From assembly GCA_038230975.1 (NCBI GenBank), contig JBBRMF010000016.1, forward strand, positions 1 through 38,543: a DNA stretch of 38,543 nucleotides, written 5' to 3'. Below the pieces are notes generated by a model. The model ran no database searches. It saw nothing but the letters and a program-made list of their open reading frames with translations, and had not been told where the DNA came from. The stretch is from JANXVV01 sp038230975. GTDB taxonomy: Bacteria > Planctomycetota > Phycisphaerae > Tepidisphaerales > Tepidisphaeraceae. This document shows, in pieces, positions 1 through 8,184 of the stretch. Position numbers and translations under genes: made by a program. Numbering within the stretch: position 1 is the first letter of the stretch; the number at the start of each line of letters is the position of its first letter.

Positions 1-143
1 AGCGTTTTTCAACTTGGTCGGGTGCCACAGGTCGCGGTACTCCGAGACCTGTGCGTGTCATTCACTGAAAAAAGCACAGGTCTGCGAGTACGCCGACCCG
101 TGGCACCCCGACACCTAAGCGACCTACCAAGCTGAAAAGTGCT
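1..143. repeat. Imperfect inverted-repeat element, possibly cut by the window edge
   Basis: Positions 20-54 pair with 74-108 as an inverted repeat (30 of 35 positions match), around a loop of about 19 bases. The outermost bases also pair: 1-18 against 126-143, 15 of 18 matching, with extra unpaired bases at 109-125 on the right side. Each arm holds a GTACTC/GAGTAC core and a GGGTGCCAC end. It lies directly upstream of the deacetylase gene and contains no plausible gene. The shape suggests a non-autonomous palindromic repeat (REP/MITE-like). The left end may continue outside the window. Confidence 0.75.
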
Positions 144-345
144 CTAGTACAAGGAATTCCAAATGATTCCTTGTTCGCATTCCTCTACCCCGGCGGGAAG
201 AAATGCAACCCGGGGTCGCGGAGAATTCGGAGACAGAGCGGAGAAAATCAGTTTTTGTATCCGGCCACCCCTCTTACAACAGATTCCCCGGCGATGCAGT
301 AACATACAGACTCGGACAACTCTTACCCGAATCGAGGTTCACTTC

Positions 346-1326
346 ATGTCTTCCGGCATCAATCCATTCACCTCTCATTATTCGACTCCCACTTACTGGC
401 TCATGTTGATTTCCGTATTCTTCGGCGGGGCGATCGGCTGTGCCCACAGTCCGTCACCAACCTCACCCGTCTCCGAAACAAGCGACGGCAAATTACGGAT
501 CATCGTGTTTGGCGCGCATCCCGATGATGCAGAATTAAAGGCCGGCGGAACCGCGGCACAATGGGTGCAGCAGGGACACCATGTAAAATTTGTGTCGGTG
601 ACCAACGGCGACATCGGTCATTGGCAACTGCACGGAGAACCGCTCGCACAACGTCGTCTGGCCGAAGTCAAAGCCGCCGACAAAGCACTTGGTGTTGAAA
701 CGGAAGTATTGCCCATCCACGACGGTGAATTGATTCCCACGCTTGAGAATCGCCGAATCATCACCCGGCTGATTCGCGAGTGGCGCGCTGATATCGTCAT
801 CGCCCATCGGCCGTGGGATTATCATCCCGATCATCGATACGTCGGCGTTCTGATGCAGGACGCCGCCTACATGGTCACCGTTCCCTGGTTTTGCCCGGAA
901 ACACCACCGCTCAAGCGCAATCCCGTCTTCCTTTATTCCAGCGACGGATTTCAGAAGCCCTATCCCTTCCGGCCTGACATCGTCGTCAATCTAGACAGTG
1001 TGTTGGATCGCAAGCTCGATGCACTCGACGAATTGGAGTCTCAGATTTACGAAGGCGGTGCCAACGGGAGCGCGAGTTTTGTGAAGACCGTACCGCCCGC
1101 CAGCGACATTGCCGCACGCAAAGCCTGGCTCAAGAAAAGCGGCTGGGGCCAGATGAACCTCGGCGTCGCCAATCGTTATCGCGCCGCCCTCGTAAAACGA
1201 TATGGCGAACAAAAGGGCGCCGCCATCCACGCCGCCGAAGCCTTTGAAGTCTGCGAATACGGCAACCAACCCAATGAAGCTGAAATTCTGAGACTGTTTC
1301 CGTTTTATGAAAAAGCAGACCACTAA
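346..1326 (+). CDS. PIG-L/LmbE family deacetylase, predicted lipoprotein
   Basis: Zinc-dependent N-acetylglucosaminyl deacetylase-like enzyme of the PIG-L/LmbE fold. Visible motifs are HPDDAE at residues 58-63 and HPDH at 160-163, the usual zinc-binding signatures of this family. The N-terminus has a hydrophobic stretch ending in a lipobox (GAIGC, Cys32), so the protein is probably anchored on the outside of the cytoplasmic membrane. I chose ATG 346 because GAGG lies eight bases upstream. An in-frame ATG at 403 would give a shorter, more typical signal peptide and cannot be excluded. The longer open frame back to 163 lacks a ribosome site and signal sequence. Length is about 326 aa, normal for the family. 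The substrate is unknown; exported members act on amino-sugar or glycoconjugate acetyl groups. Confidence 0.88.
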   Translation: MSSGINPFTSHYSTPTYWLMLISVFFGGAIGCAHSPSPTSPVSETSDGKLRIIVFGAHPDDAELKAGGTAAQWVQQGHHVKFVSVTNGDIGHWQLHGEPLAQRRLAEVKAADKALGVETEVLPIHDGELIPTLENRRIITRLIREWRADIVIAHRPWDYHPDHRYVGVLMQDAAYMVTVPWFCPETPPLKRNPVFLYSSDGFQKPYPFRPDIVVNLDSVLDRKLDALDELESQIYEGGANGSASFVKTVPPASDIAARKAWLKKSGWGQMNLGVANRYRAALVKRYGEQKGAAIHAAEAFEVCEYGNQPNEAEILRLFPFYEKADH

Positions 1327-1776
1327 TAACCATCCCCGATGACGGGCCTCGAATTTCGTAGGTTGCGCTGTGAGCTTGAGAACTTATTCGTAGCCCGTGC
1401 TTTCTTAGGAAGAAAACGCGGGCAAGACGCCCACGCCACCTGAAAAGTGCCAATCTCGCCATCTCTCCCAACCTGCTCATGCGGCACAAATCAATTCGCC
1501 GGATTCATCGGGTTGCGCGGAATTCGTTCACTAAATCCGGGTTAAAATCCGCAAATCCAGCTTTATCCGTATTTGTCCCCTTTTCCAGTCCTCGACGATA
1601 CTTCCCCGATCTGTTAGCTTTGGTCAAGCCAACCATTCCGTTGGGTGCATGTGCTTGTTTGTTTGTGTATCGCGTCTTGACATCTAGCGTCCGTGAGAAA
1701 ATCGGCCCGCCACGTAAAGGCGGCTTAGCCGTCTGATCTCGCGCCGCGCGTAGGTGTTGGAACGCCCGGGTGATCG
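1327..1776. other. Intergenic stretch without a credible gene
   Basis: It holds the truncated palindromic repeat at 1393-1439. A consensus -35 hexamer TTGACA sits at 1677-1682 but has no good -10 at normal spacing. A small hairpin (GGCGGC, loop TTA, GCCGTC) lies near 1717-1732. An open frame at 1479-1736 has no ribosome site and no recognisable domain, so I do not call it. Confidence 0.5.
1393..1439 (-). repeat. Half copy of the GTGGCGTGGGCGTC palindromic repeat
   Basis: These 47 bases match, in reverse complement, positions 17071-17118 of the complete copy at 17071-17134 (about 43 of 48 positions, one gap). The arm GGGCAAGACGCCCACGCCAC and the central GCCCGTGC...AAGAAAACGC part are present. 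The other outer arm is missing and replaced by unrelated sequence. It is followed by CTGAAAAGTGC, an 11-mer also present at the right end of the repeat at 1-143. Confidence 0.75.
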
Positions 1777-3075
1777 ATGGATACCACTGCTAAATTTAAC
1801 CTGAAGCAGCAATCGCCGCCGATTCAGCACCGGAATCTGGCCACGCTCGATCTTCTGCGCGGCTTGGCGGCGATCGGGGTGGTCTTTTTCCACGCTCAGA
1901 AAACATGGCTCCGATCGGAAAACGTTGAATTCAGCCCCAGCGCCGCAGAAATCGCTTTGCTCGGGCATTCGTCGATCGCAGTTCAAATGCTCAATCACGT
2001 CTGGGCTTACGGATTCCTCGGTGTATCCCTCTTCTTTGTGATCAGCGGTTTCTGCATTCACTTGCGGCAAGTCCTGCAACCCGGACGCCTGGATCTGAAG
2101 TCATTTGCAATCGCTCGATTCGCCCGGCTTTATCCCTTATATGTCGTGATGGTCTTCGTCGGCATGATCACCATGGGAACCAAGGTCGGGTTTGGTGCTG
2201 AGCCAGTGACGGTTGCGAATTTCCTCGGCCATCTGGTGCTATGGCCTTATTTCGTATCGTTCGGCCAATCTATATTGGGGATTATTCCGGCGATGTGGTC
2301 GCTGACGGTTGAAGTTCATTTTTACCTGCTTTACATGCTGCTGTTCCCGCTGTTTCGACGCATCGGCATCAGCCGTTGCGCTATCTGCGGGCTGGTAATC
2401 GGAATCGCCTATCGGGCGGCCTGGCGATTCTTGCATCTCGATACGGCCAATTTGCCTCGAATCATGGAGCCACACCTTTTTGCTCCTGCCCGTTTCGGAG
2501 AATGGCTTCTGGGCGCATGGGCCGCTGAACTTTACGTTTCCGGGCAATTGACTCGTGGCATCTGGCGCGGGAAGAATGGTTTGCGCATCGCCGTGGCCGC
2601 TATCGTGGGGATCGTCGGCATTCTGCTGATATCACGACGCTTCGGGTGGACGCGCAATGGGTTTGAGGTGCCCGTCGCCATCGGCATTCTGGTCCTCATT
2701 TGCGGCTTGGTCGGCGCGGAGTCACAGGGCAGTAAAATTGCCGGCGGTTGGTTCGGCCAAATTGCCCGTTGGCTCGGGGACCGGTCGTATAGTTTGTATC
2801 TCGTTCATTTTACGGTCATCGGATGTACCGTTGAAGCGTATTGCCGTCTGGCGGGGGTTCGGAACAAGGATACGCTGGCTGCTACGTCCACAATGATGGG
2901 GCTGATGGTCCTTGCGATGGCTATCACGTTATTCGTGACCGAGGTAACCTATCGGCTGATCGAAAAGCCCTCGCACAAGTTAGGCCGACGCCTCCGTAAA
3001 CGGATGGAAACCGCCGATACTGCTTGCCCCTCGATCCATGCCGCAAACTATCGCGAATCTCCCCATACGCTATAG
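1777..3075 (+). CDS. Acyltransferase family 3 integral membrane protein (OafA/YrhL-like)
   Basis: Predicted membrane O-acyltransferase of about 432 aa that would transfer an acyl (often acetyl) group to an exported carbohydrate. The N-terminal signature is clear: LDLLRGLAAIGVVFFH around residues 24-39, where His39 is the conserved family histidine. About ten hydrophobic segments follow, ending with the typical motif DRSYSLYLVHFTVI and a final helix before a basic tail (RRLRKRM). There is no SGNH domain at the C-terminus, so it is the short, membrane-only type. ATG 1777 lies just before the conserved N-terminal region; the upstream GGGTG is a weak ribosome site. The polysaccharide substrate is not evident, although the next gene encodes a glycosyltransferase on the same strand 213 bases downstream. 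Confidence 0.88.
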   Translation: MDTTAKFNLKQQSPPIQHRNLATLDLLRGLAAIGVVFFHAQKTWLRSENVEFSPSAAEIALLGHSSIAVQMLNHVWAYGFLGVSLFFVISGFCIHLRQVLQPGRLDLKSFAIARFARLYPLYVVMVFVGMITMGTKVGFGAEPVTVANFLGHLVLWPYFVSFGQSILGIIPAMWSLTVEVHFYLLYMLLFPLFRRIGISRCAICGLVIGIAYRAAWRFLHLDTANLPRIMEPHLFAPARFGEWLLGAWAAELYVSGQLTRGIWRGKNGLRIAVAAIVGIVGILLISRRFGWTRNGFEVPVAIGILVLICGLVGAESQGSKIAGGWFGQIARWLGDRSYSLYLVHFTVIGCTVEAYCRLAGVRNKDTLAATSTMMGLMVLAMAITLFVTEVTYRLIEKPSHKLGRRLRKRMETADTACPSIHAANYRESPHTL

Positions 3076-3288
3076 GCTCTATTTTTTCCCGAGACTACCA
3101 CAATCCATTGGGGACTCACACAACATTAACACAAACATCGCCGGACATTCGCAGGGAGCGACGATAGTCTGTGTAAACGTTTGCCGCCCAGAAGGTGCGG
3201 CGAAGTGCTACGACGAGCTTATGGGGAAGGAGCCCCAGCCGTTTTTCCGGATCGCGAATGGATTTCGCCCGAAGGAAAGGAGCTAGCC

Positions 3289-5844
3289 GTGACCCCGCAC
3301 CAGAACCGCCTCCCCATTGACAGTTCTAAACCCCGCCGCATCGACCTGCATTGCCATAGCAATGCCAGCAACGAGGCCGATGAGGCCATGCTCAACGCCA
3401 TCCAATGTCCGGAAAGTTACAGCTCACCGGAAGAAGTTTACAATCAGGCCAAGCTGCGCGGCATGGATCTGGTGACCATCACCGATCACGATTCCCTTAA
3501 CGGTGTCGCGACAATCCTGAATCGATTCGACGTTTTGGCCGGTGAAGAACTTACCTGCTATTTCCCGGAAGACCGCTGCAAAATGCACGTGCTCATCTGG
3601 GGCATCACACCCGATCAGCATGATGAACTGCAAGCGGTCGCGCATGACATTTATCAGGTGGCTTCGATCATCGAGCACCGCCGCATTGCCCATTCGGTCG
3701 CACACCCTGTCTATCGCCAGAACGATCTGCTGGAACGTTGGCATCTCGAACGATTGATGCTGATTTTCAAAGGTTTTGAAACGTTGAACGGCGCGCATAG
3801 CGCGTTGCATCGAGAATCGCTCGAACCACTGCTCAACCAACTCACACGTGAAAAGATCGACGAACTATCCAGCAGGCACTCTCTGTTACCGCTTTGGCCG
3901 GAACCGTGGATCAAATCCCGCACCGGTGGCAGCGACGATCACGGGCTCTTCAACATCGGCCGTACCTGGACCGAGTTCCCTGCCGATGCCGAAACGATCG
4001 ACGACATCCTCGACTGCATCCGCACCGCCCGCTGTCGCCCGGGTGGTGAATCCGGTTCTAGCCTCAAGCTGGCGCATAATTTTTTCAGCGTTGGCATCAA
4101 ATATTTCGGTCGCCAATTCCTCCCCAAAGATGCGAAGCCAACATTGACGACTGGCGTGATGCGGATGCTCGTTGGTGAAAAGAAAAGCCTTCGCAAGCGC
4201 GATCTCGTGAAGTACGTGATCAGGAAAAAAGCGGGTAACCTCGGCCGCGCCATCTCCAAACCGTTCCGTCGTCTTCCCGTGCCGAAGACGGGCCTCGCGC
4301 TGCTGTGTGAACTGTTCGCCAACTCCTGCCGCAGCCGCATCTCCGAGCATCCGCAACTGACCGATGCGATGCGGAAGGGCGTCGCGCCGCTTGGTGAGCA
4401 TCAGGCGATGTTCGACTTCGTCTCCCATATCAACTGCGATCTGGCGGGTGGAATTTATTCTTCCGTGGAAGATGCGCTCAGTGATGGCCGGATCGCTGGC
4501 ATCTTCGATGCACTCTCCTCCGTCGCGGCCCATCAGTTCGTGCTGTTGCCGTACTACTTCGCGCTCAGTCATCAGAATCGCGAGAAGAATGATCTGGCCC
4601 GCATCACCGGTCATGGCCGCCGCAAAACCTCCGAAACGCTTCGCGTCGGTGTCTTCACCGACACTTTCGATGACGTCAACGGCGTGGTCCGATTCATCCG
4701 CGACATGGGTCATCAAGCCATCCGCAAAAATCGCAACCTCATCGTCCACACTTGCAGCGAAACGACGACGTTCGACGCGCCGTATCGCAAGAACTTTAAG
4801 CCACTGGTCAGCCGCGATATGCCGATGTATCCGCAGTTGAAGATCGTGATCCCACCGCTGGTCGACATCATGGAATGGGCCGATCGCCAGCAGTTTGACG
4901 CGATCCACGTCGATACCCCGGGGCCCATGGGTCTCTGCGGCTGGCTCGTCGCCAAGATGCTCCGCGTGCCATTGCTCGGCACGTATCACACTGATTTCCC
5001 CGAGTACATCCGCACGCTCAGCGGTGGCGACTTCCGCCTCACCGCCGCCGCCACCGGTTACATCGGTTGGTTCTACAGCCAGATGGCCGCCGTCCTGTCC
5101 CGCAGTCGCCAGTACCACACCAAGCTGCGCGCCCTCGGCGTCGACGAATCCAAATTCGCAATGGCTCATCCGTGCGTGGATGATGACAAATTCAATCCCC
5201 GCCATCGCGATGTGAATCTTTGGGAACGCTACAAAGTGCGAGAATCGCACCGCCTGTTTTTCTGTGGCCGCATCAGCGAAGAAAAAAATCTCCCGTTCCT
5301 CGCCGAGATCTTCAAGGCCCTCTGCAAGCGCCGCTCCGATGTCGCGCTGGTATTGGCCGGTGAAGGCCCTTACACCGCCAAGCTCAAGGAAAAACTCGCC
5401 GGCCTCCCCGTCTATTTTGTCGGCGTCCAAAACGACACCGGCCTTGCCCCTCTTTACGCCAGCAGCGACCTGTTCATCTTCCCCTCGCGCACCGACACGC
5501 TCGGCCAGGTCATCATGGAAGCCCAGGCCAGCGGCTTGCCCGTCCTCGTCAGCGATGAAGGCGGCCCCAAGGAAGTCGTCGACGATTCCCTCACCGGCTG
5601 CGTTCTCCCCGTCGCCAATTTCGCGACATCTCTCCCTCTCTGGGTCAACGCCATCGACGGCCTGTTAAACGACGAACCCCGCCGTCAACGCCTCAGCCGC
5701 ACCGCCGCCACCCGCATGGCCCGCTACACCGCCGAAGCCACCTTCGACACCTTCTGGGACGAACACCTCAAAGCCGCCCACGCCGGATCGGCCACAGAAG
5801 AAACCCCGGTTCCCACGTCCGCCGAACCAGTGCCCGTGGGATAA
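3289..5844 (+). CDS. Fusion protein: N-terminal PHP phosphoesterase domain and C-terminal GT4 glycosyltransferase
   Basis: Two-domain protein of 851 aa. Residues about 17-260 are a PHP metal-dependent phosphoesterase domain: RIDLHCHSNAS (His21, His23), then ITDHDSLNG near residue 65, GEELTCYF, and a GGSDDHG motif near 210. Residues about 260-440 are a linker region I do not recognise. From about residue 450 (LRVGVFTDTFDDVNGV) to about 835 it is a GT-B fold family 4 glycosyltransferase. It shows GTYHTDFPEYI, FCGRISEEKN, VLAGEGPY, FPSRTDTLGQVIMEAQASG and GGPKEVV, the usual nucleotide-sugar binding C-half. It resembles GtfA/MgtA-type mannosyl- or glucosyltransferases acting on lipid acceptors. 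I chose GTG 3289 because AAAGGAG lies six bases upstream. The open frame extends back to 3181 without a ribosome site. Likely cytoplasmic or membrane-peripheral. The fused PHP domain may hydrolyse a phosphate product or intermediate, which is inference. Confidence 0.88.
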   Translation: MTPHQNRLPIDSSKPRRIDLHCHSNASNEADEAMLNAIQCPESYSSPEEVYNQAKLRGMDLVTITDHDSLNGVATILNRFDVLAGEELTCYFPEDRCKMHVLIWGITPDQHDELQAVAHDIYQVASIIEHRRIAHSVAHPVYRQNDLLERWHLERLMLIFKGFETLNGAHSALHRESLEPLLNQLTREKIDELSSRHSLLPLWPEPWIKSRTGGSDDHGLFNIGRTWTEFPADAETIDDILDCIRTARCRPGGESGSSLKLAHNFFSVGIKYFGRQFLPKDAKPTLTTGVMRMLVGEKKSLRKRDLVKYVIRKKAGNLGRAISKPFRRLPVPKTGLALLCELFANSCRSRISEHPQLTDAMRKGVAPLGEHQAMFDFVSHINCDLAGGIYSSVEDALSDGRIAGIFDALSSVAAHQFVLLPYYFALSHQNREKNDLARITGHGRRKTSETLRVGVFTDTFDDVNGVVRFIRDMGHQAIRKNRNLIVHTCSETTTFDAPYRKNFKPLVSRDMPMYPQLKIVIPPLVDIMEWADRQQFDAIHVDTPGPMGLCGWLVAKMLRVPLLGTYHTDFPEYIRTLSGGDFRLTAAATGYIGWFYSQMAAVLSRSRQYHTKLRALGVDESKFAMAHPCVDDDKFNPRHRDVNLWERYKVRESHRLFFCGRISEEKNLPFLAEIFKALCKRRSDVALVLAGEGPYTAKLKEKLAGLPVYFVGVQNDTGLAPLYASSDLFIFPSRTDTLGQVIMEAQASGLPVLVSDEGGPKEVVDDSLTGCVLPVANFATSLPLWVNAIDGLLNDEPRRQRLSRTAATRMARYTAEATFDTFWDEHLKAAHAGSATEETPVPTSAEPVPVG

Positions 5845-5892
5845 ATTTGAACTCGGCTTGACCCGGCAATGCGCCGAATCCATACTAATGCC

Positions 5893-6156
5893 ATGACCTA
5901 TCTTGATCTGCAACGGAAGCTTCACGATCACCCCTTTAAGCCGTTTCGAATCCGGCTGGTCAATAACACCACCTATGACGTGACTGAACCGTGGATGGTC
6001 ACCGTCGGCGAATCCAGTGCGGTGATCGTGACCCGCTCACGGAAAGACGATAAAGGATACGAACTGGCGCTCGATTGGCGCACCGTCGCCATCGCGCATA
6101 TGCTGGAATTTTCGGACATCGCGGTAGAGAACCATCGCAAAAGAAAACCGGCGTGA
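5893..6156 (+). CDS. Small PFxPFRI-family protein, paralogue of the gene at 33259
   Basis: Hypothetical protein of 87 aa from ATG 5893; an in-frame ATG at 5869 would add eight residues, and neither has a strong ribosome site. The core reads HPFKPFRIRLVNNTTYDV then a hydrophobic stretch VTVGESSAVIV, and the end is basic (RKRKPA). The same pattern (YPFVPFRIVLTSGKEYQV, then QLVAIEASQITVYAP) occurs in the protein encoded at 33259-33483, so the two are members of one family. From memory, short PFxPFRI proteins are frequent in planctomycete genomes and have no assigned function. The predicted structure is a small beta-rich domain. It starts 48 bases after the PHP-GT4 stop codon. Confidence 0.65.
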   Translation: MTYLDLQRKLHDHPFKPFRIRLVNNTTYDVTEPWMVTVGESSAVIVTRSRKDDKGYELALDWRTVAIAHMLEFSDIAVENHRKRKPA

Positions 6157-6200
6157 TTTGTAGATTACGCATGCACTTACGGAACCGCTTCCAAATACAA

Positions 6201-6240
6201 TTTAGCCACGGATGAACACGGATAAGCACAGATAAGAAAA
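6201..6240. repeat. 10-base tandem repeat (GATGAACACG type)
   Basis: Three units of ten bases, GATGAACACG, GATAAGCACA and GATAAGAAAA, follow TTTAGCCACG. This 'CCACGGATGAACACGGAT' sequence is, to my knowledge, a dispersed intergenic repeat in planctomycete and verrucomicrobial genomes. It produces spurious 'IRVHPWLN' peptides on the opposite strand. No gene is supported between 6157 and 6417. Confidence 0.6.
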
Positions 6241-6417
6241 CCAGAAGGGATGGCCTTCCCAACGAGTCATTGAATGCGCCTGGCTCGCAAGCGGACTATC
6301 ACCGGGAGTAACGCTCGGAAACTTCATTTATACATTTTGTCCCGCCCCCAATGGAGGCTGCAATCAGTATCTGGCATTTCGGTACAGAACCTCTGAGATA
6401 TCCCAAAAGTAAATCGG

Positions 6418-7054
6418 TCACCGCCGTGATTCGCCAATATACGTTATACGCAAACCGCATTCTGGACACTGATCCGGAGTGGCCCGTATGTCGTACCCGC
6501 AATCAGGGCATAGCCCCGGGGCAAATCGGGCACGCTCGCGGAACCATCGAATCAAACGCCAAGAGAGCCTGAGAATCCCTGCTGTGATCGGGAACTGAGT
6601 TGCCAGCACCATCATCCAATGGGGACAGGCAAGCCAAAAACATTGCAATGGCGGCGACCAATGTGCATCCTGACCCCCGTTTCGACCGTTTTCCGTCGGT
6701 GGGTAAGGACCGAGACCAGAGACCAGAGTTCGAACGCCCCCCCCCGAAGCGCATCAGCGACAGATCAATGGGATTTATGTAACGAACATCCAAGCTCAGA
6801 GCGAGCCCTTGCGGTTGCTTCACTTTAAAAATGTCGAACAAATCAATCTCTAACCAGCCGTCTCTCCTCGGCCAGGGATAAATCCAATAGACTTCCATAG
6901 CGCCATTCGATGAATGAATGTGCAGCGACGGGCCTCCTCGCGATTTAAACTGGACCATTGTGACGAAGCTGTAGCTGCCGCACCAAAGGTAGATCGTGAA
7001 CAAACAGATCACCGTCAAAATGAAGTTGAACAGGCGACGGAAGAACTTGGGCAA
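6418..7054 (-). pseudogene. Frameshifted planctomycete membrane protein with C-terminal zinc ribbon
   Basis: Two overlapping minus-strand frames make one protein. The upstream frame, from TTG 7054, encodes a membrane-anchored start (RRLFNFILTVICLFTIYLW) and a beta-rich middle region, then runs out of phase. The second frame encodes LACPHWMMVLATQFPITAG, a second membrane segment, a basic stretch and a zinc ribbon CPDCGYDIRATPDQCPECG. This order (N-terminal helix, extracytoplasmic middle, PHW helix, CPxCGYDxRATPxxCPECG) is a recurrent small planctomycete family of unknown function. A run of nine C at 6737-6745 (nine G in the coding sense) is the likely shift site. With eight G the frames join without a stop. 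No ATG precedes TTG 7054 back to the in-frame stop, so the 5' end may also be decayed. Sequencing error, phase-variable tract and true pseudogene remain possible. Confidence 0.7.
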
Positions 7055-7159
7055 TCGAAAGGGAAATTTTTCAATGCGTCGACGTATGCGATAAGAAATA
7101 TCATCGCGAATGGCTTCACCTGTTTTTACGCGTGCCGATTTGAAATGGCAACTCCAAGA

Positions 7160-8155
7160 CTACTGACCCACCGCCCCCGTTGCCAGATCCATCTTGGGAA
7201 ACGGCAGCAACTGTAACTCCGCCGCCCATTCGATGAATCGAACATGCCATGTGCCGAACGGAATGCCTTTGCGCGCCGAGATCGCGCCGCCGTGTTTTCC
7301 TTCGCCGTAAATATGCATCTCAATATTCAACGGCTTTGGTTTCATGCTCTTCCCCACCTCAAACAGCGCATTATAAAACTCCACGGTCTGCTTCGCATGG
7401 AACACATCGCCGGTTCCGGCACACACTAGAAATGTTGGCGGTACATTCGTCGGCACCTTGCTCATATCCAGTGTGTTCGGCACCCAACCCGGATAGACCA
7501 GCACGATCCAATCCGGGCGAGAGCTGACGCGTTCGATCGGGTCGGCCGCATCGGGATTGCCGGCGTCAAAGTTCAACGCAAGCCGAGCGGTTTGTTCGCC
7601 GCCCGCCGAGAATCCCATGTGCCCGATCTTATTCGGATCAATATTCCATTCCTTGGCCCGAGCCCGCACCATCCGCATGGCGCGCTGCGTATCGAGCAGG
7701 GCGTCGGTGGCCGACCCGTAGGGCTTCAGTCGATAGCGATGCACAAAGCACGACACACCGAGCGAGTTTAGCCAGGTCGCGATATCGGTTCCTTCGTTGC
7801 CCACGTTGCAGGTGTTGTTGCCACCCCCGGCCGAGATGACGACGGACATGCCATTCGCTTTTTCCGGCGGTGCCAGATACAGCTCGATCGACGGGTTGTG
7901 AATGTTCTGCACCGAAGCCACGCGACCCTGGCTCATGTTGAACTTCTCATCTTTGTCAGAACCCGCCAATGCCTTTAAAGCCGGATGACCGGGTGGAAAA
8001 AGCGTGACGACTTGATGACCGGAGAGGAGGGGTTTGGGTTCAAGAAGTTCATCCGCCGCCTTTGTTTGTATTGCGATCAGACCCATAGCCATCATCAGCA
8101 GGATCGGAAAAGTATGACGATGCGCGTTGCTCAACGAGGGTGCAAAAATTTTCAT
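7160..8155 (-). CDS. Exported alpha/beta-hydrolase, esterase type
   Basis: Secreted esterase/lipase-like protein of 331 aa. Residues 14-34 form a Sec signal peptide ending near TKAAD. The fold is alpha/beta hydrolase of the BD-FAE/acetyl-xylan-esterase-like group. An oxyanion stretch SAGGGNN lies at 108-114 and the nucleophile elbow GFSAGG places Ser183. Asp250 (CAGTGD) and His288 (GEGKHGG) complete the triad. ATG 8155 has AGGA five bases upstream. It is the last gene of a minus-strand run, 29 bases after the signal peptidase stop, so it probably shares that transcript. The substrate is likely a carbohydrate or other ester, based on family only. The paralogous esterase at 15423-16313 has a similar triad layout. 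Confidence 0.85.
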   Translation of the reverse strand: MKIFAPSLSNAHRHTFPILLMMAMGLIAIQTKAADELLEPKPLLSGHQVVTLFPPGHPALKALAGSDKDEKFNMSQGRVASVQNIHNPSIELYLAPPEKANGMSVVISAGGGNNTCNVGNEGTDIATWLNSLGVSCFVHRYRLKPYGSATDALLDTQRAMRMVRARAKEWNIDPNKIGHMGFSAGGEQTARLALNFDAGNPDAADPIERVSSRPDWIVLVYPGWVPNTLDMSKVPTNVPPTFLVCAGTGDVFHAKQTVEFYNALFEVGKSMKPKPLNIEMHIYGEGKHGGAISARKGIPFGTWHVRFIEWAAELQLLPFPKMDLATGAVGQ

Positions 8156-8184
8156 GATATTCCTATGTTACATCACTCTGATGA

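Noticed and set aside
1479..1736. 85-codon open frame between deacetylase and acyltransferase
   Set aside because: No Shine-Dalgarno, no similarity, and it overlaps promoter-like and hairpin sequence.
3038..3286. 82-codon frame overlapping the acyltransferase end
   Set aside because: No ribosome site, no domain, and it overlaps the well-supported GTG start region of the PHP-GT4 gene.
3181..3288. In-frame upstream extension of the PHP-GT4 gene
   Set aside because: GTG 3289 has an excellent AAAGGAG six bases upstream and sits just before the conserved PHP start; the extension has neither.
3886..5430. Minus-strand open frame of 514 codons inside the PHP-GT4 gene
   Set aside because: It is an antisense shadow of a gene with clear PHP and GT4 motifs; no ribosome site or recognised domain.
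5999..6262. Minus-strand frame with 'VLIRVHPWLN'
   Set aside because: This peptide is the well-known spurious translation of the GATGAACACG tandem repeat, and the frame also overlaps a supported gene.
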